Below, piece after piece: positions 18,001 through 25,706 of a stretch of DNA of 64,000 nt. A model generated the notes under the pieces. The model made no database searches. It saw only the letters and a list, made by a program, of their open reading frames with translations, and was not told where the DNA came from. A program made the position numbers and the translations under genes. The stretch is from an uncultured Rhizobiaceae bacterium (lineage in GTDB: Bacteria; Pseudomonadota; Alphaproteobacteria; Rhizobiales; Rhizobiaceae), in contig CATOTF010000002.1 of assembly GCA_951813045.1 (NCBI GenBank), positions 1,984,001-2,048,000 of the forward strand. Direction: 5' to 3'. The first letter of the stretch is position 1. Each line of letters starts with the position of its first letter.

Positions 18001-18862
18001 CTGCTCCCCCCTCTTCCAACACGGTGGGTATACGGTTCCCGTCCGGCGAAGAGACGGCAAAACCGGTGAGATTGACCACCACGCAAGGCTCTGTCTGGTC
18101 AAACAGATTGCGAATAGTTGCCTGTGAAATCTCATCTTTTAACGACGACAAAAACACAGGTAACGCGTTGCATCTCTGCTCACGCAGGGCATCAACCAGT
18201 GCCTTAATCGGCTGCGTATTTCCGGATTGTAGCAAGGCCCGGTAAAACGAAATCGCCACAACAGGCGCTCCGTCCACCCAATCCTCGCGCACTTCTTCAA
18301 GCGTGGGTGCACCGATATCAGGCCACCACAGTCCCGCTTTCAACAACGGCGTAGCGGCGGGGACATCCGACTCATTACTCCTCAAAAGGCATTGGGCGTA
18401 TTGCAGGAAATGCGAGGAATTCTCCGCGCCACCCTGTTGCAGATAGGCCCAAAGGTTGAGCCTGTGTTCATCAGCAACAGTGTTAAAACGGTCCAGCGAT
18501 TGGTCCGGCTTGTCGTCGCCGGGAAGCGCTACTAGCGGAATATTATGGGTAACACAGGCCGCATGAATGGCCTCCAAGCCATAAGGCCAATAACTTTCAC
18601 CGCCCAATACACGCAGAATAACGAGCTTTGTTCCGGCGATCGTCTTTTCGCAATAAACATCAATCGAGAGCGGATGACTTAACGCCATCATATTGGCCAG
18701 CCGCAACGACGGGCCGCCATCGAGACCGCCAAGGGCATCGCTCAGGCTGGCCAGTTCCGTATCAGCAGCAGAAATAAAGACAATATCCGCCGGGTCCTGC
18801 CCAAGGTCGACGGCTTCATCAGCGTCTGTCAATGCACCTTTTTGAGCGAGAAGCAGATGCAT
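15068..18862 (-). CDS. cobN: Cobaltochelatase large subunit CobN
   Basis: CobN is the 1264-residue large subunit of the ATP-dependent aerobic cobaltochelatase, which inserts cobalt into hydrogenobyrinic acid a,c-diamide with CobS and CobT. Family stretches include PHGYFAFYFYLREDYGAQAI, HMGKHGNMEWLPGKALAL, LPTGRNFFSVDSRAVPT and LSAWGTSNMRTGGDDIAQAL. Length fits CobN (about 1250-1280). CobS and CobT are not in this window; they are often encoded elsewhere in alphaproteobacteria. It lies 6 bases after cobW and overlaps cobO by 4 bases. Confidence 0.96.
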   Translation of the reverse strand: MHLLLAQKGALTDADEAVDLGQDPADIVFISAADTELASLSDALGGLDGGPSLRLANMMALSHPLSIDVYCEKTIAGTKLVILRVLGGESYWPYGLEAIHAACVTHNIPLVALPGDDKPDQSLDRFNTVADEHRLNLWAYLQQGGAENSSHFLQYAQCLLRSNESDVPAATPLLKAGLWWPDIGAPTLEEVREDWVDGAPVVAISFYRALLQSGNTQPIKALVDALREQRCNALPVFLSSLKDEISQATIRNLFDQTEPCVVVNLTGFAVSSPDGNRIPTVLEEGGAVVLQAILAGGGEEAWTESDQGLSSRDLAMNVALPEIDGRVLTRAIAFKNADTFDEATQSNIVRHVPVPDRVKSVAELASRWADLGNTSAADRRIALIMANYPNRDGRLGNGVGLDTPAAVMEVLHEMRSKGYAVANLPMDGDALIEHLQDGPTNAATDGREIRETISLSLYKDLFSKLPAQIQEEVTARWGEPETDPFYLTDKKSIALSLAHFGEILVGIQPARGYNIDPTETYHSPDLVPPHGYFAFYFYLREDYGAQAIAHMGKHGNMEWLPGKALALSDNCYPEAVFGPMPHLYPFIVNDPGEGTQAKRRSSAVIIDHLTPPLTRAESYGPLKQLEALVDEYYEASGVDPRRLNYLQSEILNLMGDTGLDKDAGIVECEETLDQLEKLDAYLCELKEMQIRDGLHIFGRSPEGRLRTDLTVALARVPRGLGEGKDASLQRAIANDLMNVGEAVRFDPLDCNMAAEWQGKKPKVLANVSEDAWRSNGDTVERIELFAAELVAKAIECDPLWCETQTVLGGIYDEIEPSVVACGNAELTGFMTALDGRFVAPGPSGAPTRGRNDVLPTGRNFFSVDSRAVPTPAAWYLGQKSAELLIKRHRQEHGEWPTSLGLSAWGTSNMRTGGDDIAQALALIGVKPIWDHASRRVTGSEIITIAELGRPRVDVTLRISGFFRDAFPAQIDLFDKAVRAVAELDESEKDNPIANRVGQETKALVENGLDEKQARRRAGFRVFGSKPGAYGAGLQALIDEKGWDEKADLAEAYLTWGSYAYGADAEGEADREKFETRLKGVEAVVHNQDNREHDLLDSDDYYQFEGGMTAAVEHVSGARPTVYHNDHSRPEKPVIRTLEEEIGRVVRARVVNPKWIAGVMRHGYKGAFEIAATVDYLFAFSATTGAVRDHHFDAVYQAFVGDDVVRNFMHDKNPHALEEMAERLLEAQERRLWTARSNSAKFELEKLAGRTEINIGKEREMEKIT

Positions 18863-18868
18863 GGTCGG

Positions 18869-19927
18869 TCAAACGAGGGCGGCTTTCACCGCATCGGTCA
18901 CCGCCGCTTCATCCATGTCATGCAGGCCAATGACAACCAGACGTGACGACCGTTTCTCATCTTCCGCCCAATCCCTGTCGAAATAGGTATCGATACGTTT
19001 ACCGACCGCCTGCACGACCATGCGCATGGGTTTGCCCGAGATTTCGACAAAGCCTTTCAAGCGCAACACATCGTGTACTTCAATCACATCGACAAGGCGC
19101 TTGGCCATTACCTTTGCATCGGCAACTGCACCGCCGGCAACAACAAAACTCTCAAATTCATCATGATCGTGTTCATGACCGTCCTCGTGATGAATCTCGT
19201 GGTGGCTGCGCCGCGACGCCATATCATTTTCGGTGCCGATACCAAGCCCCAGCAACACTTCGGCGCTTGGCACATTGTCGAGACCGGCACGGATGAGCTT
19301 CACCCGCCGTTCAGTCGCGTCCCGCACCTCACCTTCAACGGCTGCGAGGCTGTCGTCTGCAATCAGATCGGTCTTATTGAGCACGATCATATCGGCGCAG
19401 GTGATCTGGTCTTCAAACAGCTCTTCCAGCGGGCTTTCGTGATCAAGACTTTCATCTTTTTCACGTTGGGCCTGAACTGCGTCATGGTCATCGGCAAAAC
19501 GCCCCTCGGAAACCGCGGCAGAATCAACCACCGTCACCACCCCGTCGACAGTCACCTGTTCGCGGATTTCCGGCCAGTTAAATGCGTTGACCAAAGGTTG
19601 GGGCAGTGCAAGGCCGGACGTTTCGATCACGATATGATCAGGGCGGCGGTCACTTTCCATAAGTTTGGTGATTGTCGGGATAAAATCATCGGCCACCGTG
19701 CAGCAGATGCAACCATTCGTCAGTTCAACGATGTCATCTTCCGTGCAGGTCTCATCGCCACATCCGGCGAGCACATCACCATCAACGCCCAGATCACCAA
19801 ATTCGTTGATAATTAACGCAATACGCTTGCCGTTTGCAGTGGCGAGCAGATTACGAATAAGTGTTGTTTTACCCGATCCAAGAAAACCTGTGATCACGGT
19901 GGCTGGAATTTTTTCTGCGTTCATCAT
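18869..19927 (-). CDS. cobW: CobW, zinc/cobalt-type GTPase of the cobalamin pathway
   Basis: A G3E-family GTPase of about 352 residues thought to deliver cobalt to the chelatase. Visible are the P-loop TGFLGSGKTTLIRNLL, NEFGDLGVDGD, the metal-binding CxCC in TNGCICCTV, the guanine-specificity motif VLNKTDL, and a His/Asp/Glu-rich stretch (SHHEIHHEDGHEHDHDE). A C-terminal CobW_C domain (RLKGFVEISGKPM) follows. Two adjacent ATGs (19927, 19924) are possible. A longer reading to 19990 would overlap the end of cobP and has no family likeness. Confidence 0.94.
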   Translation of the reverse strand: MMNAEKIPATVITGFLGSGKTTLIRNLLATANGKRIALIINEFGDLGVDGDVLAGCGDETCTEDDIVELTNGCICCTVADDFIPTITKLMESDRRPDHIVIETSGLALPQPLVNAFNWPEIREQVTVDGVVTVVDSAAVSEGRFADDHDAVQAQREKDESLDHESPLEELFEDQITCADMIVLNKTDLIADDSLAAVEGEVRDATERRVKLIRAGLDNVPSAEVLLGLGIGTENDMASRRSHHEIHHEDGHEHDHDEFESFVVAGGAVADAKVMAKRLVDVIEVHDVLRLKGFVEISGKPMRMVVQAVGKRIDTYFDRDWAEDEKRSSRLVVIGLHDMDEAAVTDAVKAALV

Positions 19928-19950
19928 GTTACTGCGCCCTTTCAGAGCGG

Positions 19951-20475
19951 TTATTTGAGTTTTCGCGGCAGGCCTGCGGTCACAAACCACACGTTTTGAG
20001 CGATAGCGGCGATATCCTGATGCAGTCGTCCCGCGTGATCGCGAAAATCCCGTGCCATTTTCTCCATCGGCACAATGCCCTGCCCAACTTCATTGGACAC
20101 GAGAATGATGGATTGATCCGGTGACATGCCACGCAAGATATCAACCAAAGTGTTGCACTCGTCGGGAACATTCCGCTGCCCCATCATCTGGTTGGATAAC
20201 CACAGGGTCAGACAATCGACGAGGATACAATTCCGAGGTCCCGGCAATTCCGTCAGCTTCTCGGCCAATTCAAGAGGTTCTTCGATAAGCTGCCAGCCAT
20301 CCCCTCGCCGGGAGCGGTGAAGCGCCACGCGCTTCTCCATCTCGTTATCTAGGATCTCACTGGTTGCGAGGTAGACTTTCTCTAACCCGCTTTCATCGGC
20401 CAATCGTTCTGCAAAAGAACTTTTTCCCGACCGCGCGCCACCCAATATGAGCGACACACCCGGTTCGAAGTGCAT
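19951..20475 (-). CDS. cobP: Adenosylcobinamide kinase / guanylyltransferase CobP (CobU)
   Basis: This bifunctional enzyme phosphorylates adenosylcobinamide and transfers GMP to give adenosylcobinamide-GDP. The 174-residue protein has P-loop LILGGARSGKSSFAERLA, the KVYLATSE strand, HRSRRGDGWQLIEEPLEL with the GMP-accepting His region, LVDCLTLWLSN and LVSNEVGQGIVP. All family blocks are present. Its ATG shares a base with the hupE stop (TAATG), and cobW begins 23 bases after its stop. Confidence 0.95.
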   Translation of the reverse strand: MHFEPGVSLILGGARSGKSSFAERLADESGLEKVYLATSEILDNEMEKRVALHRSRRGDGWQLIEEPLELAEKLTELPGPRNCILVDCLTLWLSNQMMGQRNVPDECNTLVDILRGMSPDQSIILVSNEVGQGIVPMEKMARDFRDHAGRLHQDIAAIAQNVWFVTAGLPRKLK

Positions 20476-21116
20476 TATCCAGCCAGATTGAGAGCGGCGA
20501 GTGCATGTTCGGATACAAGCAACGCACCGGCACCGGCAACAACACCGCCAGCGACGCGTGCCGGGATGTTAGCAGACCATTCCTGAGCCTTGCCCATCAT
20601 CACAACAATTGCTGAACCGGCAATAACCGCAATTGCATATTGCGTTGCACCAAAGCCAAGCAGGTAAGCAAACAAAGGCGTTGCTTCAGCGCCAAAGATA
20701 GCCTCGCCATAAGCGAAACCGTGGAACAGTCCGGCGACGGCGAATATGCCAGCAACTGCGGCGATTGGCAGTTTCCGGCCCATGAATACGACCACGCCCA
20801 ACACGACGAGGGACAGGGCAACCATCAATTCAACAGCCGGGAGGCTGACGGATGCAAGGTGCAGCGCGGTACCCGCCAATGTGGCGGCGATAAACGCCAA
20901 AGGTGAAAGAAAACGACTGCCAATCAATACCGCAGCGATACCAACTGCGACAATGAACGCCAGATGGTCAAAGCCGATGATCGGATGACCAATACCGGAC
21001 AGAAGCCCCTGGCTGAAAGTCGCAGGCGTTTCGCCACCCATGGGGTGGTGCGCCAGCGCGGACGTGGAAAATACGGTTGCCAACGCAACAACGCTGGTGA
21101 AGGAAAATTTATTCAT
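20475..21116 (-). CDS. HupE/UreJ-family transporter, probable cobalt importer
   Basis: A 213-residue membrane protein with a cleavable-looking signal (ending ALAHHP) and about six hydrophobic segments. The family metal motif is HPIIGFDHL after the first segment, and a second His-containing stretch is GLFHGFAYGEA. HupE/UreJ proteins import nickel or cobalt. A cobalamin riboswitch directly upstream and four cob genes directly downstream point to cobalt. ATG 21116 follows GGGAG by ten bases; a TTG at 21122 is less likely. It is the first gene of the riboswitch-controlled operon. Confidence 0.88.
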   Translation of the reverse strand: MNKFSFTSVVALATVFSTSALAHHPMGGETPATFSQGLLSGIGHPIIGFDHLAFIVAVGIAAVLIGSRFLSPLAFIAATLAGTALHLASVSLPAVELMVALSLVVLGVVVFMGRKLPIAAVAGIFAVAGLFHGFAYGEAIFGAEATPLFAYLLGFGATQYAIAVIAGSAIVVMMGKAQEWSANIPARVAGGVVAGAGALLVSEHALAALNLAG

Positions 21117-21248
21117 GGTCAAACAACTCCCGTGTCATGCCTGTTTGGCGGAGAGTTGCTGCATCAATACGGTTATCCGTATAAATACGGTTGCCCATAT
21201 AATCTGATGCAAACGGCGCTCCCCGGCCATTATATTATTGAGCATTAT

Positions 21249-21269
21249 TGCCCAATCCGATTGGGCAAC
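21249..21269 (-). terminator. 9-bp hairpin downstream of the cobalamin aptamer
   Basis: TTGCCCAAT-CGG-ATTGGGCAA forms a perfect 9-bp stem with a 3-base loop on the minus strand, just after the aptamer and about 130 bases before the hupE start. It is likely part of the expression platform. The following bases (TAATGCTC) are not a U-run, so an intrinsic terminator is not certain; a Rho-dependent or pairing switch is equally possible. Confidence 0.5.
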
Positions 21270-21282
21270 GTCGCCCTTTGCA

Positions 21283-21487
21283 ATTGGCAGGTCTCCTGGC
21301 TGCGGATCGTAGTTCCCGTTCGCCTTCCCGCTTTGAACAGCTTCGCGGCAATTCAAAACAGTGGCAATTTGAACAGGTCCTCACCGCTACAGTCGCGGGG
21401 TCGGCTGTGTTTAAGGCTCCCTGATTGGGTCAACCCATCACATTCCCTTTTGCTTTCCAACTCCCCGTAAAGGGCATGTCGAAAACC
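21283..21487 (-). promoter_or_regulatory. Cobalamin riboswitch
   Basis: Read on the minus strand, the leader of hupE contains the conserved cobalamin-aptamer blocks in order: CATGCCCTTTACGGGG with AAAGGGAATGTG, then GCCGACCCCGCGACTGTAGC, then GCCACTG (the B12 box), and finally CAGCCAGGAGACCTGCC near 21285-21301. When B12 is abundant it should switch off the hupE-cobP-cobW-cobN-cobO operon. It is the only B12 riboswitch I can find in the window. Confidence 0.93.
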
Positions 21488-21555
21488 ATTTGCACGACCG
21501 ACTAAACAGTTCCGGTTCGGTGAAGTCAATCGCGAATGCGACATGGCGCGGCGGG

Positions 21556-23040
21556 TTACGCGCCAATATCGAATAACCCCGGGTCAACGACCGCTTCCAG
21601 ATGATCCGCCAGCGCATCAAGCGCGTCATCAACGGACGCGCGGTAGTCCATCCCGCCAGTTTTGATTCCAACTCCGCCTAAATATTCCCGTCTCCAGCGG
21701 TCGGTTGAGAACAACCCATGCATATAACAGCCACGAATACGTCCGTTAGCGGATATCGCACCGTCGGGTATTCCATCCAGCGTAATCACCGGATTTTCAG
21801 CGCCTGGCCCCCACGTCCGTCCCATATGAATTTCATAGCCGCATAGAGGCTCGCCGGATCGTGCATCAAGTGCCTTGCGGTTAAGAACGGTTTTATGGGG
21901 AACAAGCACTGTGTCCACATCGAGCAGGCCCAAACCTGCCGCCTCTTTTTGCGTTCCTTCAATTCCATCCGGATCGCTGACGCTATTTCCCAAAATCTGA
22001 TACCCGCCACAGATTCCCAGCACATGCCCGCCCCGCGCCGCGTGATTCTTTAACTCAACATCCCAGCCTAATTCTTTGAATTGATCCAAATCAGCAATGG
22101 TGGACTTCGAACCGGGCAGGACAACCAAACGGGCATCCTGCGGCCATTCGTCCCCGGGGCGCACGAAGATGAGCCGGACATTCGGCTCCAGTTTCAACGG
22201 ATCAAGATCATCGAAATTGGCGATTCGGGAAAGCACCGGTACAATAACTGCCTCCCCTTCCCGCGTTGTTTGAACCGCGTGCTCCAGCGCAACCGAATCT
22301 TCAGCGGGCAATTTGGCAACTTCAGGCAGATACGGAACAACGCCGTAACTGTTCCAGCCGGTAAATTCAGTGATTTGCTTAAGCCCCTCGTCGAACAGGG
22401 AAACATCACCACGAAATTTATTGATAAGAAAACCGGCGATCAATTCCCGATCTTCCTTTGGCAGTATCGTGTGGGTGCCAACGATACTCGCGATCACCCC
22501 ACCGCGATCAATATCACCCACCAGAACCACCGGCATATTCGCAGCCGTTGCGAACCCCATGTTCGCGATATCGCCGGCGCGCAGGTTGATTTCCGCAGGA
22601 GACCCCGCCCCTTCGACAATCACCAAATCAGCTTCGGCTTTCAGACGAGAAAAACTCTCCATCACCGCACCGAGCAATTGCGGTTTGAGTTTTTGATAAT
22701 CCCTGCCCTTAGCGGCGCCCCAGACTTTACCGTGTACAATAATCTGACTACCAGTCTCCGACTGAGGCTTTAACAAGACGGGGTTCATATCGACGTTCGA
22801 CGGCGTGCCGCAGGCCAATGCCTGCAACCATTGGGCACGCCCAATCTCGCCACCGGTACCATCTTCAAGAGGAATTTCCGCAACCGCTGCGTTGTTCGAC
22901 ATGTTCTGGGGTTTAAAGGGCCGGACAGTTAGCCCGCGCCGCTTTGCCATGCGGCAAAGACCCGCCACCAAAACGGTTTTACCCACATCAGAACCCGTAC
23001 CCTGAAGCATTATTGCAGATGATGTGCGTTCAATTCCCAT
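21556..23040 (-). CDS. cobQ: Cobyric acid synthase CobQ
   Basis: CobQ amidates side chains b, d, e and g of adenosylcobyrinic acid a,c-diamide with glutamine and ATP. The 494-residue protein has the N-terminal P-loop MLQGTGSDVGKTVLVAGLCR, RPFKPQNMSNNAAV, a QIIVHGKVWG segment and EGAGSPAEINLR. A C-terminal glutamine amidotransferase domain has the catalytic Cys in LGICGGYQILG and a late YMHGLF. It ends about 70 bases before the aptamer of the hupE operon and starts 72 bases after the MFS gene stop, so it may share a transcript with that transporter. Confidence 0.95.
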   Translation of the reverse strand: MGIERTSSAIMLQGTGSDVGKTVLVAGLCRMAKRRGLTVRPFKPQNMSNNAAVAEIPLEDGTGGEIGRAQWLQALACGTPSNVDMNPVLLKPQSETGSQIIVHGKVWGAAKGRDYQKLKPQLLGAVMESFSRLKAEADLVIVEGAGSPAEINLRAGDIANMGFATAANMPVVLVGDIDRGGVIASIVGTHTILPKEDRELIAGFLINKFRGDVSLFDEGLKQITEFTGWNSYGVVPYLPEVAKLPAEDSVALEHAVQTTREGEAVIVPVLSRIANFDDLDPLKLEPNVRLIFVRPGDEWPQDARLVVLPGSKSTIADLDQFKELGWDVELKNHAARGGHVLGICGGYQILGNSVSDPDGIEGTQKEAAGLGLLDVDTVLVPHKTVLNRKALDARSGEPLCGYEIHMGRTWGPGAENPVITLDGIPDGAISANGRIRGCYMHGLFSTDRWRREYLGGVGIKTGGMDYRASVDDALDALADHLEAVVDPGLFDIGA

Positions 23041-23112
23041 TCTCGCGCTTTAACGTAATGCCAGATGATTGAACAGGCCGTCAGTGCTCCAAGTGCGGCA
23101 CATCAATCAAGA

Positions 23113-24342
23113 TTACTCAGCGGGGCTATGGCTGGGCATCGCCTGCGCTTCGGGCAAACGGCTAGGCAGCATAAGCACTGCGCACAGGATGACCGCCGCT
23201 GATGCCGCCAGAATATAAAACAGGACATCAAAGCCCCAATTGTGATGCACCCATGCGATTAGCGGGACAACAGTTGCCCAGACAACAAAGCTCACGATAA
23301 ACCGCGTACCGTATATGGATGCCCGCAATTCCGATTTTGCCATTTTCCCAATCATATAGTCATTGATCGGAATCTGCCCAAATGCCCCCAACATAAAGCC
23401 CAGTGCGACGGCAAGCGCGTTCCAATCACTCAAGCCGGGCATCAGCGAAAAGAAGATTATCTGAATAATTGCAACAACGGCAAAAACACCGCGCGGGCCA
23501 TAACCATCCAGCATTTTCCCGACCACAATCTGCGCGAATGAGGCCACTGCAAATACAAGGAACGCCAGCCAACCGACCATAGTTGCGGTTGGCGCAATTC
23601 CTTCCAGCCGCTCGTCAAACACTTTGGGTAGAGAAAACGTCGTGCCCTGAAAAATTATACTGGATACTGCAGTCGTGAAAAAGATGATCGCTGAGATACG
23701 GATCAAAACAGACCGCATTTCCGTTGCATTGAACGTGGTATCTGCCCCAGACGAGTGTTCGGCAACTGACTCTGTTGCAGCATTTTTAAGAGGAACGCGG
23801 TTTCGATAGCTGTAATAATATGCGATCCCAACGAGAACAGAGAAAATACCCGGCAACCAGAAAGCGGCACGCCACCCTGCCTGATCGATCAAAAACCCAG
23901 TAAAGAGCGCGGCGCATCCAACGCCCATGTTGCCCCAAACCCCGTTGACCGCGATATCCATTCCCATGGAGCTTCCACCGCGGGCGATCATCGCCAGACC
24001 AACAGGGTGATAAATCGCCCCGAACATGCCGATTAAAAACAGGCCAAATGCGATCTGTACTGGTGTTTGCGCCATGGAGGTGAGGACCGATGCAAATCCG
24101 ATCCCAATAAAGAAAACCACCATCATACCTTCCCGGCTCCACCGGTCAGCCAGCCAGCCTGATGGCAGGGCGAACAACCCGAAAGCAACTAGTCCGGGTG
24201 TCGCGTAGGGAATGAACTCCGCATAGGTAAATCCCCAGTCGCTGGCGAGAACAAGCGCCGCGACCGTTGCAAAAATCAAAACAAACAGGTGATCGAGAAA
24301 ATGTCCGATATTGAGGAACAGGAAATGTTTTCGGTCATCCAT
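23113..24342 (-). CDS. MFS transporter
   Basis: A 409-residue major facilitator with about twelve hydrophobic segments. The loop 2-3 motif is degenerate (GWLADRWSREGMMVV). The N-terminal HFLDHLFVLIF and GMFGAIYHPVGLAMIARGG are reminiscent of the fosmidomycin-resistance-like branch, but I cannot assign a substrate. It ends 72 bases before cobQ on the same strand. A corrinoid or precursor role is possible but has no direct support. The divergent space upstream (24343-24476) holds no recognised gene. Confidence 0.85.
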   Translation of the reverse strand: MDDRKHFLFLNIGHFLDHLFVLIFATVAALVLASDWGFTYAEFIPYATPGLVAFGLFALPSGWLADRWSREGMMVVFFIGIGFASVLTSMAQTPVQIAFGLFLIGMFGAIYHPVGLAMIARGGSSMGMDIAVNGVWGNMGVGCAALFTGFLIDQAGWRAAFWLPGIFSVLVGIAYYYSYRNRVPLKNAATESVAEHSSGADTTFNATEMRSVLIRISAIIFFTTAVSSIIFQGTTFSLPKVFDERLEGIAPTATMVGWLAFLVFAVASFAQIVVGKMLDGYGPRGVFAVVAIIQIIFFSLMPGLSDWNALAVALGFMLGAFGQIPINDYMIGKMAKSELRASIYGTRFIVSFVVWATVVPLIAWVHHNWGFDVLFYILAASAAVILCAVLMLPSRLPEAQAMPSHSPAE

Positions 24343-24476
24343 GATGTGGTTCCATAGCTCAATAACAGCGGCTCACGAAACCCAGTCCCGCATACACCGA
24401 CGACGATTATGGAATCATCATTGACCACATGGATTGCAATTTCCAGAGCAAAGGTTGAGGGCAATCCACAAATGAG

Positions 24477-24529
24477 AAAAACCGCAGCCGCCTGTTCCGG
24501 AGATCGAGGAACGGGTGACTGCGGTTTTT
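24477..24529 (-). terminator. Intrinsic terminator, probably for the mmsB transcript
   Basis: AAAAACCGCAG (24477-24487) pairs perfectly with CTGCGGTTTTT (24519-24529), with an inner GTTCC/GGAAC stem. Both strands end in a T-run, so it can act in both directions. It lies 280 bases downstream of the mmsB stop. Between 24534 and 24808 I see no gene. Confidence 0.75.
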
Positions 24530-24808
24530 TACTCAAATACTACTACTGGCCCGACAGAATACGCGTCGGAGAATTCTTGCCCGGTACGCAAAACCAAATC
24601 CGGGAAGCTAAGGTGGAGATCAATCCCGCCTTGCAGAACAACCTAGAGGCTGTTTCCTAACAGGCGACTAATGAGTGGTTAATCAAAAGGAAATCTCGTC
24701 GGCAAAATTTGCCGCCTTAATCGATCACACCTTCTCACGTTAAGTTTTGGCCGCAGAAAAACAGTGATTACAGTGACCGGAGGTTTAATTCTGGAATTAG
24801 AAAAAAAA

Positions 24809-25696
24809 TTATTTTTTTTCTGCTGCCTGCATTATTTTTATGATGCCGGAAAAATCGACCTCACCATGCCCTTGTTCTGCGAACTCTCGATAGAGTTGCG
24901 TCGCTTTTTCACCCAGTGGTGTGTAAGCCCCGGTCATTTCTGCCGCTTCCTGCGAAAGCCCAAGGTCTTTGACCATGAGGTCTGTGGCGAAACCGGGCTT
25001 GTAATCATTATTTGCCGGTGAGGTGGGCACAGGACCGGGAACCGGGCAGTAGGTTGTTGTTGACCAGCTCTGCCCTGACGCGGTTGAAACAACATCGAAC
25101 AGTGCCTGATCGGTCAGACCGAGCCGCTTTCCCATCTCAAACGCTTCGCCGGTACCGATCATGGTGATTGCCAGGATCATATTGTTGCAGACTTTCGCAG
25201 CCTGACCTGCTGTGCCGTCGCCGCAACGCACCACACGGCCCGCCATCGGCTCAAGAATGGGCTCAGCAGCGGTAAGGGCCTCGTCAGTTCCACCTGCCAT
25301 AAAGGCAAGTGTGCCATTGATGGCCCCCATGGTGCCGCCGGAAACAGGCGCATCCACACTCAAGGCACCAATTTCAGAGGCAATATCATGGGCGGATTGC
25401 GCGGAGGCGATATCGATTGTCGAACAATCGATCATCAATGCGCCCGGCTTAACTGAGTCTTTGATTTCATTGTAGACCGAGACAACATGTTTACCCGCGG
25501 GCAGCATTGTTATGACGACATCAGCTCCGGTCGCAGCCTCGATAGCGCTACCGGCAATTTCGCATCCGGCACCTTTTGCCGCTGCAATAGCGTCGGGCGA
25601 CAGATCAAACCCGATTACTTTGTGACCCGCCTTGACCAGATTGACCGCCATTGGGCCGCCCATATTTCCGAGCCCGATAAATCCGATTGTTGTCAT
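24809..25696 (-). CDS. mmsB: 3-Hydroxyisobutyrate dehydrogenase
   Basis: NAD-dependent oxidation of 3-hydroxyisobutyrate to methylmalonate semialdehyde in valine breakdown. The 295-residue protein has the N-terminal Rossmann motif IGFIGLGNMGGPMAVNLVKAG, the substrate-binding DAPVSGGTMGAINGTL, and the catalytic-lysine region GTAGQAAKVCNNMIL. The C-terminal part has DLMVKDLGLSQEAAE. It is 10 bases after the acyl-CoA dehydrogenase stop. The set acyl-CoA dehydrogenase plus MmsB supports the valine assignment over other beta-hydroxyacid dehydrogenases. Confidence 0.9.
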   Translation of the reverse strand: MTTIGFIGLGNMGGPMAVNLVKAGHKVIGFDLSPDAIAAAKGAGCEIAGSAIEAATGADVVITMLPAGKHVVSVYNEIKDSVKPGALMIDCSTIDIASAQSAHDIASEIGALSVDAPVSGGTMGAINGTLAFMAGGTDEALTAAEPILEPMAGRVVRCGDGTAGQAAKVCNNMILAITMIGTGEAFEMGKRLGLTDQALFDVVSTASGQSWSTTTYCPVPGPVPTSPANNDYKPGFATDLMVKDLGLSQEAAEMTGAYTPLGEKATQLYREFAEQGHGEVDFSGIIKIMQAAEKK

Positions 25697-25706
25697 ACTA
25701 TTTGCC

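Noticed and set aside
19073-19816. Long plus-strand frame opposite cobW
   Set aside because: CobW has all GTPase motifs on the minus strand; the antisense frame reflects codon bias.
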